Made by a program: the position numbers and the translations under genes. The notes under the pieces were generated by a model. The model saw only the letters and a program-made list of their open reading frames with translations. It ran no database searches and had not been told where the DNA came from. Shown here in pieces: positions 32,139 through 40,310 of a stretch of 64,000 nt of DNA. Origin of the DNA: Anaeroplasmataceae bacterium (GTDB lineage Bacteria; Bacillota_I; Bacilli_A; Acholeplasmatales; Anaeroplasmataceae); assembly GCA_029057785.1 (NCBI GenBank), contig JAIDZC010000010.1, positions 1 to 64,000 on the forward strand, read 5' to 3'. The number at the start of each line of letters is the position of its first letter. Positions within the stretch are counted from its first letter, which is position 1.

Positions 32139-32906
32139 GTGAATCAGGAACAAAGAAGAAAAAGCTTGATAGAAGCTTTGCTTTTAGAACAAAATCAAAA
32201 AATAAATATTCCAAAGGATAAATCATCTCAAGAACTATTGCTAAGGGGATTGATGAATATTCGTATGCCTAGAAAAGTTAGTGATATTTTTTTAGATACT
32301 CAAAACACATATTTGAAGGTGTACTTAAAAGAAAAGGGAATTACGGATATAAATGATTTACAGCCAATAAAAGAAGACTTGTTTCTTTGGAAAGGAGATA
32401 TCACAACATTACGATGTGATGCAATAGTAAATGCAGCAAATTCACAATTGCTAGGCTGTTTTATTCCTAATCATAGATGTATTGATAATGCCATACATAC
32501 TTATGCTGGAATAGAATTAAGAGAAGAATGTGCTCTTCTTATGAAAAAACTTGGAAGAGAGGCAAAAACGGGAGAAGCCTTTTTGACAAAGGCGTATAAC
32601 TTACCTTCTTCATACATAATTCACACAGTTGGACCCATTGTGTATTCCAACCTAACAGAAGAAAACAAAAAGGATTTAAAGGAATGCTATTTATCCTGCT
32701 TGCCTCTTGCAGATGATCAAAATCTTGAGAGTATAGCATTTTGTTGTATCTCAACAGGAGAGTTCCATTTTCCTAATGATGCAGCAGCTAAAATTGCAAT
32801 AGAAACTGTATTCGAATATAAACAAAAAACAAAAAGCAAATTGAAAGTGGTTTTCAATGTTTTTAAGGAGATAGATTATGACATCTATAAAAGATTACTC
32901 AAATGA
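32139..32906 (+). CDS. SirTM-linked zinc macrodomain protein (ADP-ribosyl hydrolase)
   Basis: The 255 aa protein has an N-terminal helical extension and a macrodomain: GDITTLRCDAIVNAANSQLLG (about 87-107) with the ADP-ribose-binding NAANS, CFIPNHRCIDNAIHTYAG, HTVGPIV and AFCCISTGEFHFPNDAAA. The inserted Cys/His segment marks the Zn-macrodomain group that removes ADP-ribose added by SirTM sirtuins in Staphylococcus and Streptococcus. GTG 32139 is eight bases after AAAGGTGG; the earlier open frame lacks homology. It overlaps the sirtuin gene by 29 bases. Confidence 0.88.
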   Translation: MNQEQRRKSLIEALLLEQNQKINIPKDKSSQELLLRGLMNIRMPRKVSDIFLDTQNTYLKVYLKEKGITDINDLQPIKEDLFLWKGDITTLRCDAIVNAANSQLLGCFIPNHRCIDNAIHTYAGIELREECALLMKKLGREAKTGEAFLTKAYNLPSSYIIHTVGPIVYSNLTEENKKDLKECYLSCLPLADDQNLESIAFCCISTGEFHFPNDAAAKIAIETVFEYKQKTKSKLKVVFNVFKEIDYDIYKRLLK

Positions 32907-33744
32907 AATTAAGAAATTAGCTACTGCAATCAGCCAAGCAGATGCTGTTGTCATAGGCGCTGGGGCAGGACTTTCAACTTCAGCAGGCTTTACTTATTCA
33001 GGAGAGCGATTTGAAGAAAGCTTCCAAGATTTTATCGACAAATATCATTTTTCAGATATGTATAGTGGAGGATTTTATCCTTTTCCATCTTTAGAGGAAT
33101 TTTGGGGATATTGGTCTAGATATATTTACATCAATCGATATCAAAATGCAAAATATCCAGTTTATGAGGAATTATATCAACTCATTAAAGATAAGAATTA
33201 TTTTGTTATCACTACAAATGTGGATCATTGTTTTCAAAAGGCCGGATTCTCTAAAGAACGTTTATTTTATACTCAAGGAGATTATGGGTTATTTCAATGT
33301 TCTACTCCATGTCATAATAAAACCTATGATAATAAAGATATAATAGAAAAAATGGTTCAGCAACAAACCTATATGAGAATACCAACAAGCTTAATTCCTA
33401 AATGTCCAATTTGTGGAAAGCCTATGACCACAAATTTACGCACTGATGATACATTTGTTCAAGATGAGGGATGGTATGAGGCACAAGAACGATATCAAGT
33501 ATTCCTAAATCAAAATAAAAAGAAAAGGATATTATTTTTAGAATTAGGTGTTGGAAGTAATACACCTGTCATCATTAAATATCCTTTTTGGAAATATACT
33601 ATGGATAATCCAAATGCAATTTATGCTTGTCTCAACTTTAATGAAGCAGTAGCTCCTCGAGAAATAAAAGAGCAATCTATTTGTATCAACGAAAATATTA
33701 GAAAAATACTGCCTCAATTGATAAGTGAAATGAGAAGCTCTTAA
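32878..33744 (+). CDS. SirTM-type macrodomain-linked sirtuin (protein ADP-ribosyltransferase)
   Basis: The 288 aa sirtuin opens with VIGAGAGLSTSAGFTYSG (NAD site, about 25), has TTNVDH (about 113), and shows TQGDYGLFQC where ordinary sirtuins have the catalytic His, so Gln replaces it. CIICGKP-type zinc cysteines occur as CPICGKP (about 176). This is the SirTM class, which ADP-ribosylates a lipoylated GcvH-like protein and is reversed by the partner macrodomain under oxidative stress. The GcvH-L and LplA2 genes that usually complete the operon are not adjacent here. Confidence 0.88.
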   Translation: MTSIKDYSNEIKKLATAISQADAVVIGAGAGLSTSAGFTYSGERFEESFQDFIDKYHFSDMYSGGFYPFPSLEEFWGYWSRYIYINRYQNAKYPVYEELYQLIKDKNYFVITTNVDHCFQKAGFSKERLFYTQGDYGLFQCSTPCHNKTYDNKDIIEKMVQQQTYMRIPTSLIPKCPICGKPMTTNLRTDDTFVQDEGWYEAQERYQVFLNQNKKKRILFLELGVGSNTPVIIKYPFWKYTMDNPNAIYACLNFNEAVAPREIKEQSICINENIRKILPQLISEMRSS

Positions 33745-33751
33745 ATAAAAA

Positions 33752-33789
33752 CCCCAATGATTTAAAATTTTAGAATCATTGGGTTTTTT
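33752..33789. terminator. Terminator between sirtuin and Thg1-like genes
   Basis: CCCAATGATT (33753-33762) and AATCATTGGG (33774-33783), then T6; A-rich on the other side, so possibly bidirectional. Confidence 0.85.
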
Positions 33790-33792
33790 CTA

Positions 33793-34533
33793 TTAGTGAT
33801 TTGCTACCTTTTCAAGAGAAATTAAACTCTCTAAAACATTTAAATTATTTACAAATTCAAAGGAAAGAATTTTTTGTTTAGGGGAATAAGCCAATCCAAA
33901 ACGATATTCTGCTGGTTGATTATAATAGTGAACATTTTTCTTATTTAATTCCTTGATTATTCTAGAGGACTGAATGATGTTTCTATCGATTTTATGCTTA
34001 TCTCGCAATAATTGTAAAAAATTACAGATTGCAAACTCCTGTCTTGTACAAAAATAACTGATAATATTTTCTTTTTCCACTTTTAATATTCTAGCATCAA
34101 ATAGACTAGATTTCACTTCCAATTGATTTTCTTTTGCAGTTTTATAAAACAAAACAGATAATTCGCTTGCATAAAGAGATAAAATCTTTTCTACTCTCGA
34201 AGTGATTGCCTTTTTACCTGAGGCTCCTTTTATAAGGATAGAAACCTCATCACTAAAACAATATCCGAAAATAATGTTGGAGTTATTTTCACAAAATGTT
34301 TTAAAAACCTTCTTCATCGTTTTAAAAAAGATTGCATTTATAGAATGGTTTTCTTGTCGGTACTCCCTTGTCATTCCCTTGCCATCAAAACGTACAATAT
34401 AATAGGAATCCTCTTTAAGTAATATATTAAATTCATTTTCCATATTTTTATATTTAGAATAATTGCGCTTTGCGGAGGGATAAGTATAATTATTTATTTT
34501 TGGATACTTGATTTGTGAGGTAACTGGATTCAT
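33793..34533 (-). CDS. Bacterial Thg1-like protein (3'-5' RNA polymerase family)
   Basis: The 246 aa protein shows the metal-binding pattern of tRNA-His guanylyltransferase relatives: YYIVRFDGKGMT with D50, and IFGYCFSDEVSILI with D95 and E96, matching the three catalytic carboxylates and their spacing in Thg1. LYASELSVLFYKTA and SLFDARILKV also follow the fold. Thg1-like proteins add nucleotides to 5' ends of RNA and can repair truncated tRNAs. The C-terminal half is divergent. The start has AAGGGAGA upstream on the minus strand. It converges on the sirtuin gene. Confidence 0.72.
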   Translation of the reverse strand: MNPVTSQIKYPKINNYTYPSAKRNYSKYKNMENEFNILLKEDSYYIVRFDGKGMTREYRQENHSINAIFFKTMKKVFKTFCENNSNIIFGYCFSDEVSILIKGASGKKAITSRVEKILSLYASELSVLFYKTAKENQLEVKSSLFDARILKVEKENIISYFCTRQEFAICNFLQLLRDKHKIDRNIIQSSRIIKELNKKNVHYYNQPAEYRFGLAYSPKQKILSFEFVNNLNVLESLISLEKVANH

Positions 34534-34760
34534 CGTTTATTCTCCCTTGAATAATTATAGTGATACTAGAAGTATATACCATATTGAAAGAAAAGGAAAT
34601 ATTATTTTTACAAAAAATTACAAAAAAAGCAGGTGCTATTTCTAACAATTCAACTGATGGTTGCAAAAAAAACAACCAATACTATAAAAAAACAACCTTT
34701 AGTCGCTTTTAAATATGGTAAAATAGATTTAAAATTAAAGCAAAGAAGGAGGAAATGAGT

Positions 34761-35252
34761 ATGCAAGAAACATTTGGTACGAGATTTCAAAAATTAAGAA
34801 AAAGATACAATTTAACTCAAGAGGAAGTGGCACAAAAGGTCAATGTAAGTGCACAAGCTGTGTCGAAGTGGGAAAATGATTTATCAGCACCAGATATATC
34901 CATTCTACCTACTTTAGCAGATTTATTTCATATCAGCCTAGATGAATTATTGGGCAGAGAGGTAATAAAAACAGAAATTGTCCCTAAGGAACAAAGAAAA
35001 AACATTGATGATATGCTATTTAAAATTAATGTAGATTCTGCAGAAGGAGATAGAGTAAGAGTTAAAGTCCCAGTTTCTATTATAAAGATATGCCTTGAAA
35101 GTGGAATGGCTATGCCAAGTATCAATGGAAAAGACGTTTTAGGTCAGATTGATTTTGAAAAAGTCTTTGCTTTAGTTGAACAAGGTGTAATAGGAGAACT
35201 CATATCTGTGGATTCTGCAGATGGAGATAAAGTTAGAGTTATTGTAGAGTAG
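34761..35252 (+). CDS. XRE-family regulator with SHOCT-like C-terminal domain
   Basis: The 163 aa protein has an N-terminal XRE helix-turn-helix (GTRFQKLRKRYNLTQEEVAQKVNVSAQAVSKWEND) and a C-terminal domain with two related edges (VDSAEGDRVRVKVP and VDSADGDKVRVIVE) around a helical region, as in SHOCT-like domains of envelope-stress proteins. ATG 34761 was chosen because AAGGAGG is seven bases upstream; ATG 34755 is too close. The next small gene shares the same ADG-KV end motif and follows within two bases, so they are a pair. Upstream are two AAAACAACC direct repeats, a possible operator. Confidence 0.8.
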   Translation: MQETFGTRFQKLRKRYNLTQEEVAQKVNVSAQAVSKWENDLSAPDISILPTLADLFHISLDELLGREVIKTEIVPKEQRKNIDDMLFKINVDSAEGDRVRVKVPVSIIKICLESGMAMPSINGKDVLGQIDFEKVFALVEQGVIGELISVDSADGDKVRVIVE

Positions 35253-35253
35253 T

Positions 35254-35496
35254 ATGAAAATATCTATTTCAAGACCACGATTTAAGCTATTTTTTTGGGT
35301 ACCCACCTCAATACTTCGTTGGAAATGGGTTTGGAGAAAAATAGTGAGCTGTGCGGATTATGTTGAGTATGATGAAATTGTAAATCTTTTACCATTTCTT
35401 TTGAAAGGATTAAAGATGTACATTAAAAAGAATGGTCATTTCAATTTGGTTGATGTAAAGACAGCAGATGGAACAAAGGTAAAGATTAAAGTATGA
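35254..35496 (+). CDS. Small basic protein with SHOCT-like tail
   Basis: The 80 aa product has an aromatic, basic N-terminus (RFKLFFWVPTSILRWKWVWRK) that may lie on the membrane, followed by NLLPFLLKGLKMYIKKNG and VDVKTADGTKVKIKV. The end resembles the DSADGDKVRVIVE of the preceding regulator. Length and spacing suggest a co-expressed partner; function is unknown. Confidence 0.6.
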   Translation: MKISISRPRFKLFFWVPTSILRWKWVWRKIVSCADYVEYDEIVNLLPFLLKGLKMYIKKNGHFNLVDVKTADGTKVKIKV

Positions 35497-35530
35497 TGGT
35501 TATGGGGTTATCCTTATAACCATTTTCTTT
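35496..35530 (+). terminator. Terminator after the XRE/SHOCT pair
   Basis: ATGGTTAT (35496-35503) and ATAACCAT (35516-35523) followed by a T-rich tract. Confidence 0.7.
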
Positions 35531-35567
35531 TGAGAAGAAGATTTTGTTAGTTATTTTGTAGAAAAAA

Positions 35568-35597
35568 TTGACTTGTTGATAATAATAATGATAAAAT
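35568..35597 (+). promoter_or_regulatory. Promoter of the REC-HD-GYP-GGDEF operon
   Basis: TTGACT (35568-35573), an 18-base spacer and TAAAAT (35592-35597) with extended TGA. Confidence 0.7.
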
Positions 35598-35668
35598 ATC
35601 ATTATATGGTATTTCATATAAATGAATGAAACATTTTTGGCAAATAAGTAAGAAAGGATTGTATACTT

Positions 35669-38539
35669 ATGAGTAAAACTGAAAATAAATTAGAACATAC
35701 TATACTTATCGCTGATGATTCTGAAATGAATCGCTCTTTATTGGCGGATATGCTTGGTAATGAATACAAAATCATTGAAGCAGAAGATGGTACTCAAGCT
35801 CTTGCTTACTTACAAAATGATGGAGTTAAGATTGATTTAGTTCTTCTAGATATTGTTATGCCAAATATGGATGGTTTTGAGGTTTTGGCTTATATGAATC
35901 GAAATGGCTGGATAAAAGATATTCCAGTTATTGTTATATCCTCAGAAACCTCTCCTTCTTGTATGGAACGTGCCTATGAGCTAGGTGTAACAGACTTTAT
36001 CAACCGACCATTTGATGTTTGGATTGTTAGACGTCGTGTAATGAATACTTTAATGCTTGCAAGTAAGCAAAAGATGCTAGTCGGTATGGTAACTGATCAA
36101 ATCTACAAGCGAGAAAAAATGAGTAATCTAATGATTACCATCTTAAGTCATATTGTAGAGTTTAGAAATGGGGAAAGTGGAATGCATGTACTCCATATCC
36201 GAACCATTTCAGAAATTCTTTTAAAAAATCTTGTGATTAAGACAAATCAATATGGATTAAATCAGACAGATATTTCCTTAATTAGTACAGCTTCTGCCTT
36301 GCATGATATAGGTAAAATTGGTATACCAGATGAAATATTAAATAAACCTGGAAGATTTACAAAAGAAGAATATGAAATTATGAAGAAACACTCAGAGTAT
36401 GGTGCGGCAATGCTAGATGACTTAGATTTTCTTCAAGATGAAAAGCTAGTTCAATATGCTAGGCAAATCTGTCGTTGGCATCATGAACGTTATGATGGAA
36501 AAGGATACCCTGATGGTTTAAAGGGGGAAGAGATCCCTATTTCTGCACAGATTGTGGCTTTAGCAGATGTGTATGATGCTTTAACGAGCCCTAGAGTATA
36601 TAAGGCAGCTTTCCCACATGATACAGCAATACAAATGATAGTGAATGGAGAGTGTGGTGCATTTAATCCTTTACTTATTGAGTGTCTATTAGAGGTTGAA
36701 GAAACTTTGGCTAGGGAGGTGAAGATAAATTCATTTAGTCGTGATACTTATGATAAGATGAATCATATTACAGAAGAAATATTACAGGATGATGAATTAT
36801 CTACCTCTGCAAGAACTTTAACTTTATTGGAAAACGAGCGTACAAAAACGCGTTTCTTTGCAGAGCTTTCTCAGGAAATTCAATTTGAATATGTGATGGA
36901 AACTTCTCTTTTAATGATATATGACTTTGGCAAAAGAAAACTTGGTTTAGATGAACTCATCATGAATCCTTTACAGAATGAAAGGATTGTGGAGGTATTT
37001 GGAGAAGAAGCTCTTAAGCAATTTGTGGATTTGGTAGAAAAAACCACACCAAAGGATTATGCCTTTAGTATGGAAACTCCAATGCAGTTTGACAAGGAAT
37101 CTCGTTGGGTACGTATATCAGGTCGCTCCTTATTTAAGGGAGAACCAGCAGCACGTACAGGAATCATTGGTAAAATCATTGATATCAATACAGAGCATAA
37201 GGTATTAAGAGATTTACAGCATAAGGCAACGCATGATTCTCTAACTTTATTGTATAATGCAGGTACAGCAAAAGAGAAGATTACAGAATGCTTATATGAA
37301 AATAACGATTATGTTTTACTGATACTTGATTTAGATTACCTTAAAACCATTAATGATACTTATGGGCATAACTTTGGTAATCTAGCTTTACAGCATATTT
37401 CTTCTAAACTGAAAAGTACTTTAAGAAGAAGTGATATTATAGCACGTATAGGTGGAGATGAATTCCTAGTATTCTTTGAAGAGCATAAAACACAGGATGC
37501 TACAATACAGCGTATTTTTAATTCCTTAGTTGAACCATTTAATAATTTACACCTTTCTGTTAGTATTGGTGTTGCAAGTACTAAAGAATGTGGCAAGGAA
37601 TATGACCATTTATTTAATTGTGCGGATCGTGCATTATATAAAGCTAAAAAGGATGGTAAGCATTGTGTTCGTTATTATGATGAATCCTTGACTGAAAATT
37701 CATCAACGATGACTAGCATCGATAATACAGATTCAGAAAATGGATCTTTTATCACCTTACATACTCCTGAAGAGTTAAAAGAGTTTTTGAAAAACATACA
37801 TAGTGTTTATGAAAGAACAAGAATATACAATGTTGAAACTGCAAAATGTTATCATATTGATGAAGAAGGAAATTTAATTGATTTTACAAAGGATGATACC
37901 TATATTAATGCAGGAAGAATAAGTGCATATGGTCGTGCCTTAATGACAAGAGGTAAGGCAAGCGAAATCGCTTATCGTGGAAACAATTTATATTATATCA
38001 ATGCTATTTATTTAGAATGCGATGGTGTATCTTATGTTTTAGAACTTATTGCACCTTTAAAAGATGATACAATAATTAATAATCATTTTACTAAGACAAG
38101 AATGATTTCTGAAATTGATAGTCAAGGAGAAAAGAAGTATAAGGATTCTATTTTGAATGTTTATAATAAAGTCTTCTATGAGGACCAGCTAAGAGATACT
38201 GCAGGTCTATATTCTGTAGCCCATATTGAAGTTCAAATAAAAGAAGAGACCTTAGAAAAGGTGGTTTCAATTTTCAAATCACATATTCGTTCTACAGATA
38301 TAATGATTCGTTATGCAGAAAATGAATTCTTGATTATCTTAGAAAAAATACAAGAGAAGCAGTTTAATTTGATTACGGAAGATATTTATGAAGATCTTTC
38401 AAAAATATGTAAGGTATATATAGGAGCCTGTCAAACCTTAGGTAGAATAGAGGATTTAGTTTTGCTTGCAAAAAATAATTTGAATTTAGCAAAAACAGGT
38501 GCCATTGGTTATGTCTATAAAAATATTGCAAAGGAGTAA
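35669..38539 (+). CDS. Hybrid response regulator: REC, HD-GYP, PAS-like, GGDEF, degenerate GGDEF
   Basis: The 956 aa protein predicts both breakdown and synthesis of c-di-GMP. REC (about 11-130) has the phospho-acceptor in LLDIVMPNMDG (D near 60). HD-GYP has HDIGKIGIPDEI (about 212) and HHERYDGKGYPDG (about 271). A PAS-like region (about 390-510) leads to GGDEF (about 595) preceded by RRSD five residues earlier, the inhibitory I-site. A second GGDEF-like domain ends the protein with AENEF near 882 and should be inactive. It is followed six bases later by an HPt gene, so it probably receives phosphate through that relay. Confidence 0.85.
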   Translation: MSKTENKLEHTILIADDSEMNRSLLADMLGNEYKIIEAEDGTQALAYLQNDGVKIDLVLLDIVMPNMDGFEVLAYMNRNGWIKDIPVIVISSETSPSCMERAYELGVTDFINRPFDVWIVRRRVMNTLMLASKQKMLVGMVTDQIYKREKMSNLMITILSHIVEFRNGESGMHVLHIRTISEILLKNLVIKTNQYGLNQTDISLISTASALHDIGKIGIPDEILNKPGRFTKEEYEIMKKHSEYGAAMLDDLDFLQDEKLVQYARQICRWHHERYDGKGYPDGLKGEEIPISAQIVALADVYDALTSPRVYKAAFPHDTAIQMIVNGECGAFNPLLIECLLEVEETLAREVKINSFSRDTYDKMNHITEEILQDDELSTSARTLTLLENERTKTRFFAELSQEIQFEYVMETSLLMIYDFGKRKLGLDELIMNPLQNERIVEVFGEEALKQFVDLVEKTTPKDYAFSMETPMQFDKESRWVRISGRSLFKGEPAARTGIIGKIIDINTEHKVLRDLQHKATHDSLTLLYNAGTAKEKITECLYENNDYVLLILDLDYLKTINDTYGHNFGNLALQHISSKLKSTLRRSDIIARIGGDEFLVFFEEHKTQDATIQRIFNSLVEPFNNLHLSVSIGVASTKECGKEYDHLFNCADRALYKAKKDGKHCVRYYDESLTENSSTMTSIDNTDSENGSFITLHTPEELKEFLKNIHSVYERTRIYNVETAKCYHIDEEGNLIDFTKDDTYINAGRISAYGRALMTRGKASEIAYRGNNLYYINAIYLECDGVSYVLELIAPLKDDTIINNHFTKTRMISEIDSQGEKKYKDSILNVYNKVFYEDQLRDTAGLYSVAHIEVQIKEETLEKVVSIFKSHIRSTDIMIRYAENEFLIILEKIQEKQFNLITEDIYEDLSKICKVYIGACQTLGRIEDLVLLAKNNLNLAKTGAIGYVYKNIAKE

Positions 38540-38544
38540 AAGGC

Positions 38545-38898
38545 ATGAATTTACAAGAATTTTATAATAGTATCCATGTTGATCCAACAGAAGTGTTGCA
38601 TCGCTTTGGAAATAATGAAGCAATGCTTGCAAAATTTTTAAGAAAGTTTTTAGATGATAAAACCTTTCTAGAATTAACTCAAGCAGTAGAAAACAAAGAT
38701 TGGGAGACAACCTTCCGTGCAGCTCATACTTTGAAGGGATTAAGTGGAAATTTTGATTTTAAAGAATTATTTGATTTATCTTCTAAAATAGTGGAGAGAT
38801 ATAGAGCACAAGATTATGAAGTTATCCCTGAATGGTTTGAGAAACTAACGATTTGTTATCAAAACACTGTTGAAAATCTTACAAAGTATTTGGAATAG
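38545..38898 (+). CDS. HPt (histidine phosphotransfer) domain protein
   Basis: The 117 aa all-helical protein carries RAAHTLKGLSGNF, the HPt phospho-His motif (His near residue 60), in a four-helix bundle of normal size. It starts six bases after the REC-HD-GYP gene with GGAG upstream, so it likely exchanges phosphate with that receiver. No histidine kinase gene is seen in the window; the donor must be elsewhere. Confidence 0.88.
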   Translation: MNLQEFYNSIHVDPTEVLHRFGNNEAMLAKFLRKFLDDKTFLELTQAVENKDWETTFRAAHTLKGLSGNFDFKELFDLSSKIVERYRAQDYEVIPEWFEKLTICYQNTVENLTKYLE

Positions 38899-38905
38899 GA
38901 TAGCT

Positions 38906-39208
38906 ATGGCAACTTCTAAAGAATTTAGGAATTTTGTTTTAGAACAGCTTCAAGGTTTGCAAGATATCACTTGTCGTCCAATGATGGGAGAATATCTCTT
39001 ATATTATAATGGACTTTTATTTGGTGGAATTTATGATGATAGACTTCTTATTAAGAAGACTGTCACGAATCAAAGGTTTCAGTTAGAAGAACAAATTCCA
39101 TATAGTGGAGCGAAGCCAATGGCTTATATTGCTGATTTGGACCATCCAGAAGTGTTACAAGAAATTATTCTTGAGACTTGTAAAGGACTTCCACTTAAGA
39201 AGAAATAA
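38906..39208 (+). CDS. TfoX N-terminal domain protein
   Basis: The 100 aa protein reads MATSKEFRNFVLEQLQ, then CRPMMGEYLLYYNGLLFGGIYDDRLLIKK and PYSGAKPMAYI, the TfoX/Sxy N-terminal domain. In proteobacteria TfoX regulates competence; stand-alone N-domains in Bacillota have no clear role. ATG 38906 lies seven bases after the HPt stop and is probably co-transcribed. Confidence 0.85.
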   Translation: MATSKEFRNFVLEQLQGLQDITCRPMMGEYLLYYNGLLFGGIYDDRLLIKKTVTNQRFQLEEQIPYSGAKPMAYIADLDHPEVLQEIILETCKGLPLKKK

Positions 39209-39251
39209 GTTCATTTTGTAAACATTTTCTTCTAGAAAAAGTAAAACATCG

Positions 39252-39280
39252 TTGACATTTATGTAATAATTTGATATAAA
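39252..39280 (+). promoter_or_regulatory. degV promoter
   Basis: TTGACA (39252-39257), a 17-base spacer and TATAAA (39275-39280) with extended TGA. Confidence 0.75.
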
Positions 39281-39335
39281 TTGTAGGAAAGGTCAAAAAT
39301 TGACTTAAATCAAACTATAATGTGAGGGATTGAAA

Positions 39336-40220
39336 ATGAAAGTAGCAATCGTTTCAGATAGTAATAGTGGTATTACACAAAAAGAAGCAAAGGAACTTGG
39401 AATTAAAATTGTGCCTATGCCTTTTACTATTGAAGGTGAAGAGTACTTTGAAGATATTAATTTAACCCAAGAAGGATTTTATGAAAAATTGTTAGGAGAT
39501 GTACAGGTTTCTACATCTCAACCATCTATTGGATTTGTTATGTCTATTTGGGATGAGCTTTTAAAAGAAAATGATCAAGTTGTATATATACCAATGTCTA
39601 GTGGATTATCTGAATCTTGTGCTAGTGCTTTACGTGTAGCTGAGGCAGAGTATAAGGGTAGAGTCTTTGTGGTAGATAATCAAAGAATATCAGTTACACA
39701 AAGACAATCTGTAATGGATGCTATAGAACTTGCAACTAAGGGATATAGTGGACAAGAAATACATGATATTTTAATGAAAGTTAAGATGCAATCAGATATT
39801 TATATTATGGTTGACACATTAAAATATCTTCGTAAGGGCGGAAGAATTACTCCAGCTGCTGCTGCAGTAGGTAATTTATTAAAAATCAAGCCTGTTTTAA
39901 GAATTTTTGGTGAAAAGCTAGATAAACATCGTATGATGAATCGTACTTTAGAAAATGCTAAACGTATTATGATTGACTCTGCAAGAGCTAGTATAGAAGG
40001 ATTTTTAAAGGATGTTGATGGTAAAACGGATAATGTTCATTTATCTGTAGCCTATAGTGGAACAGATAGAACCAATGCAGAAGCATTTGTAGAGATAGTA
40101 AAAAAAGAATTTGGTGTCAATGACGTTATTTGCAATCCATTATCTTTATCTGTATCTTGTCATATTGGTGATGGTGCCTTAGCAATAGCTATATCTAAAG
40201 CTTTACCAGAAGAATTATAA
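39336..40220 (+). CDS. DegV family fatty-acid-binding protein
   Basis: The 294 aa protein begins VAIVSDSNSGITQKEAKELGI and contains VSTSQPSIG, PMSSGLSESCASA, DTLKYLRKGGRI and IGDGALAIAI, all typical of DegV/FakB proteins. FakB presents fatty acids to the kinase FakA for phospholipid synthesis; FakA is not encoded in the window. ATG 39336 follows GTGAGG. The gene is monocistronic with a terminator. Confidence 0.9.
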   Translation: MKVAIVSDSNSGITQKEAKELGIKIVPMPFTIEGEEYFEDINLTQEGFYEKLLGDVQVSTSQPSIGFVMSIWDELLKENDQVVYIPMSSGLSESCASALRVAEAEYKGRVFVVDNQRISVTQRQSVMDAIELATKGYSGQEIHDILMKVKMQSDIYIMVDTLKYLRKGGRITPAAAAVGNLLKIKPVLRIFGEKLDKHRMMNRTLENAKRIMIDSARASIEGFLKDVDGKTDNVHLSVAYSGTDRTNAEAFVEIVKKEFGVNDVICNPLSLSVSCHIGDGALAIAISKALPEEL

Positions 40221-40244
40221 AGCCGAAAAAGTCGGCTTTTTTCT
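40220..40244 (+). terminator. Terminator after degV
   Basis: AAGCCGA-N5-TCGGCTT followed by T residues. Confidence 0.9.
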
Positions 40245-40310
40245 TTTCTATAGTTGTTTTTATTGTTAAAATTACCAAAATATAGTATAATTAGTCAAGT
40301 GAGGGATTAT

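Noticed and set aside
34615-34720. GGTTG/CAACC hairpin and AAAACAACC repeats as an RNA gene
   Set aside because: A-rich low-complexity DNA between divergent genes; an XRE operator is a simpler reading.
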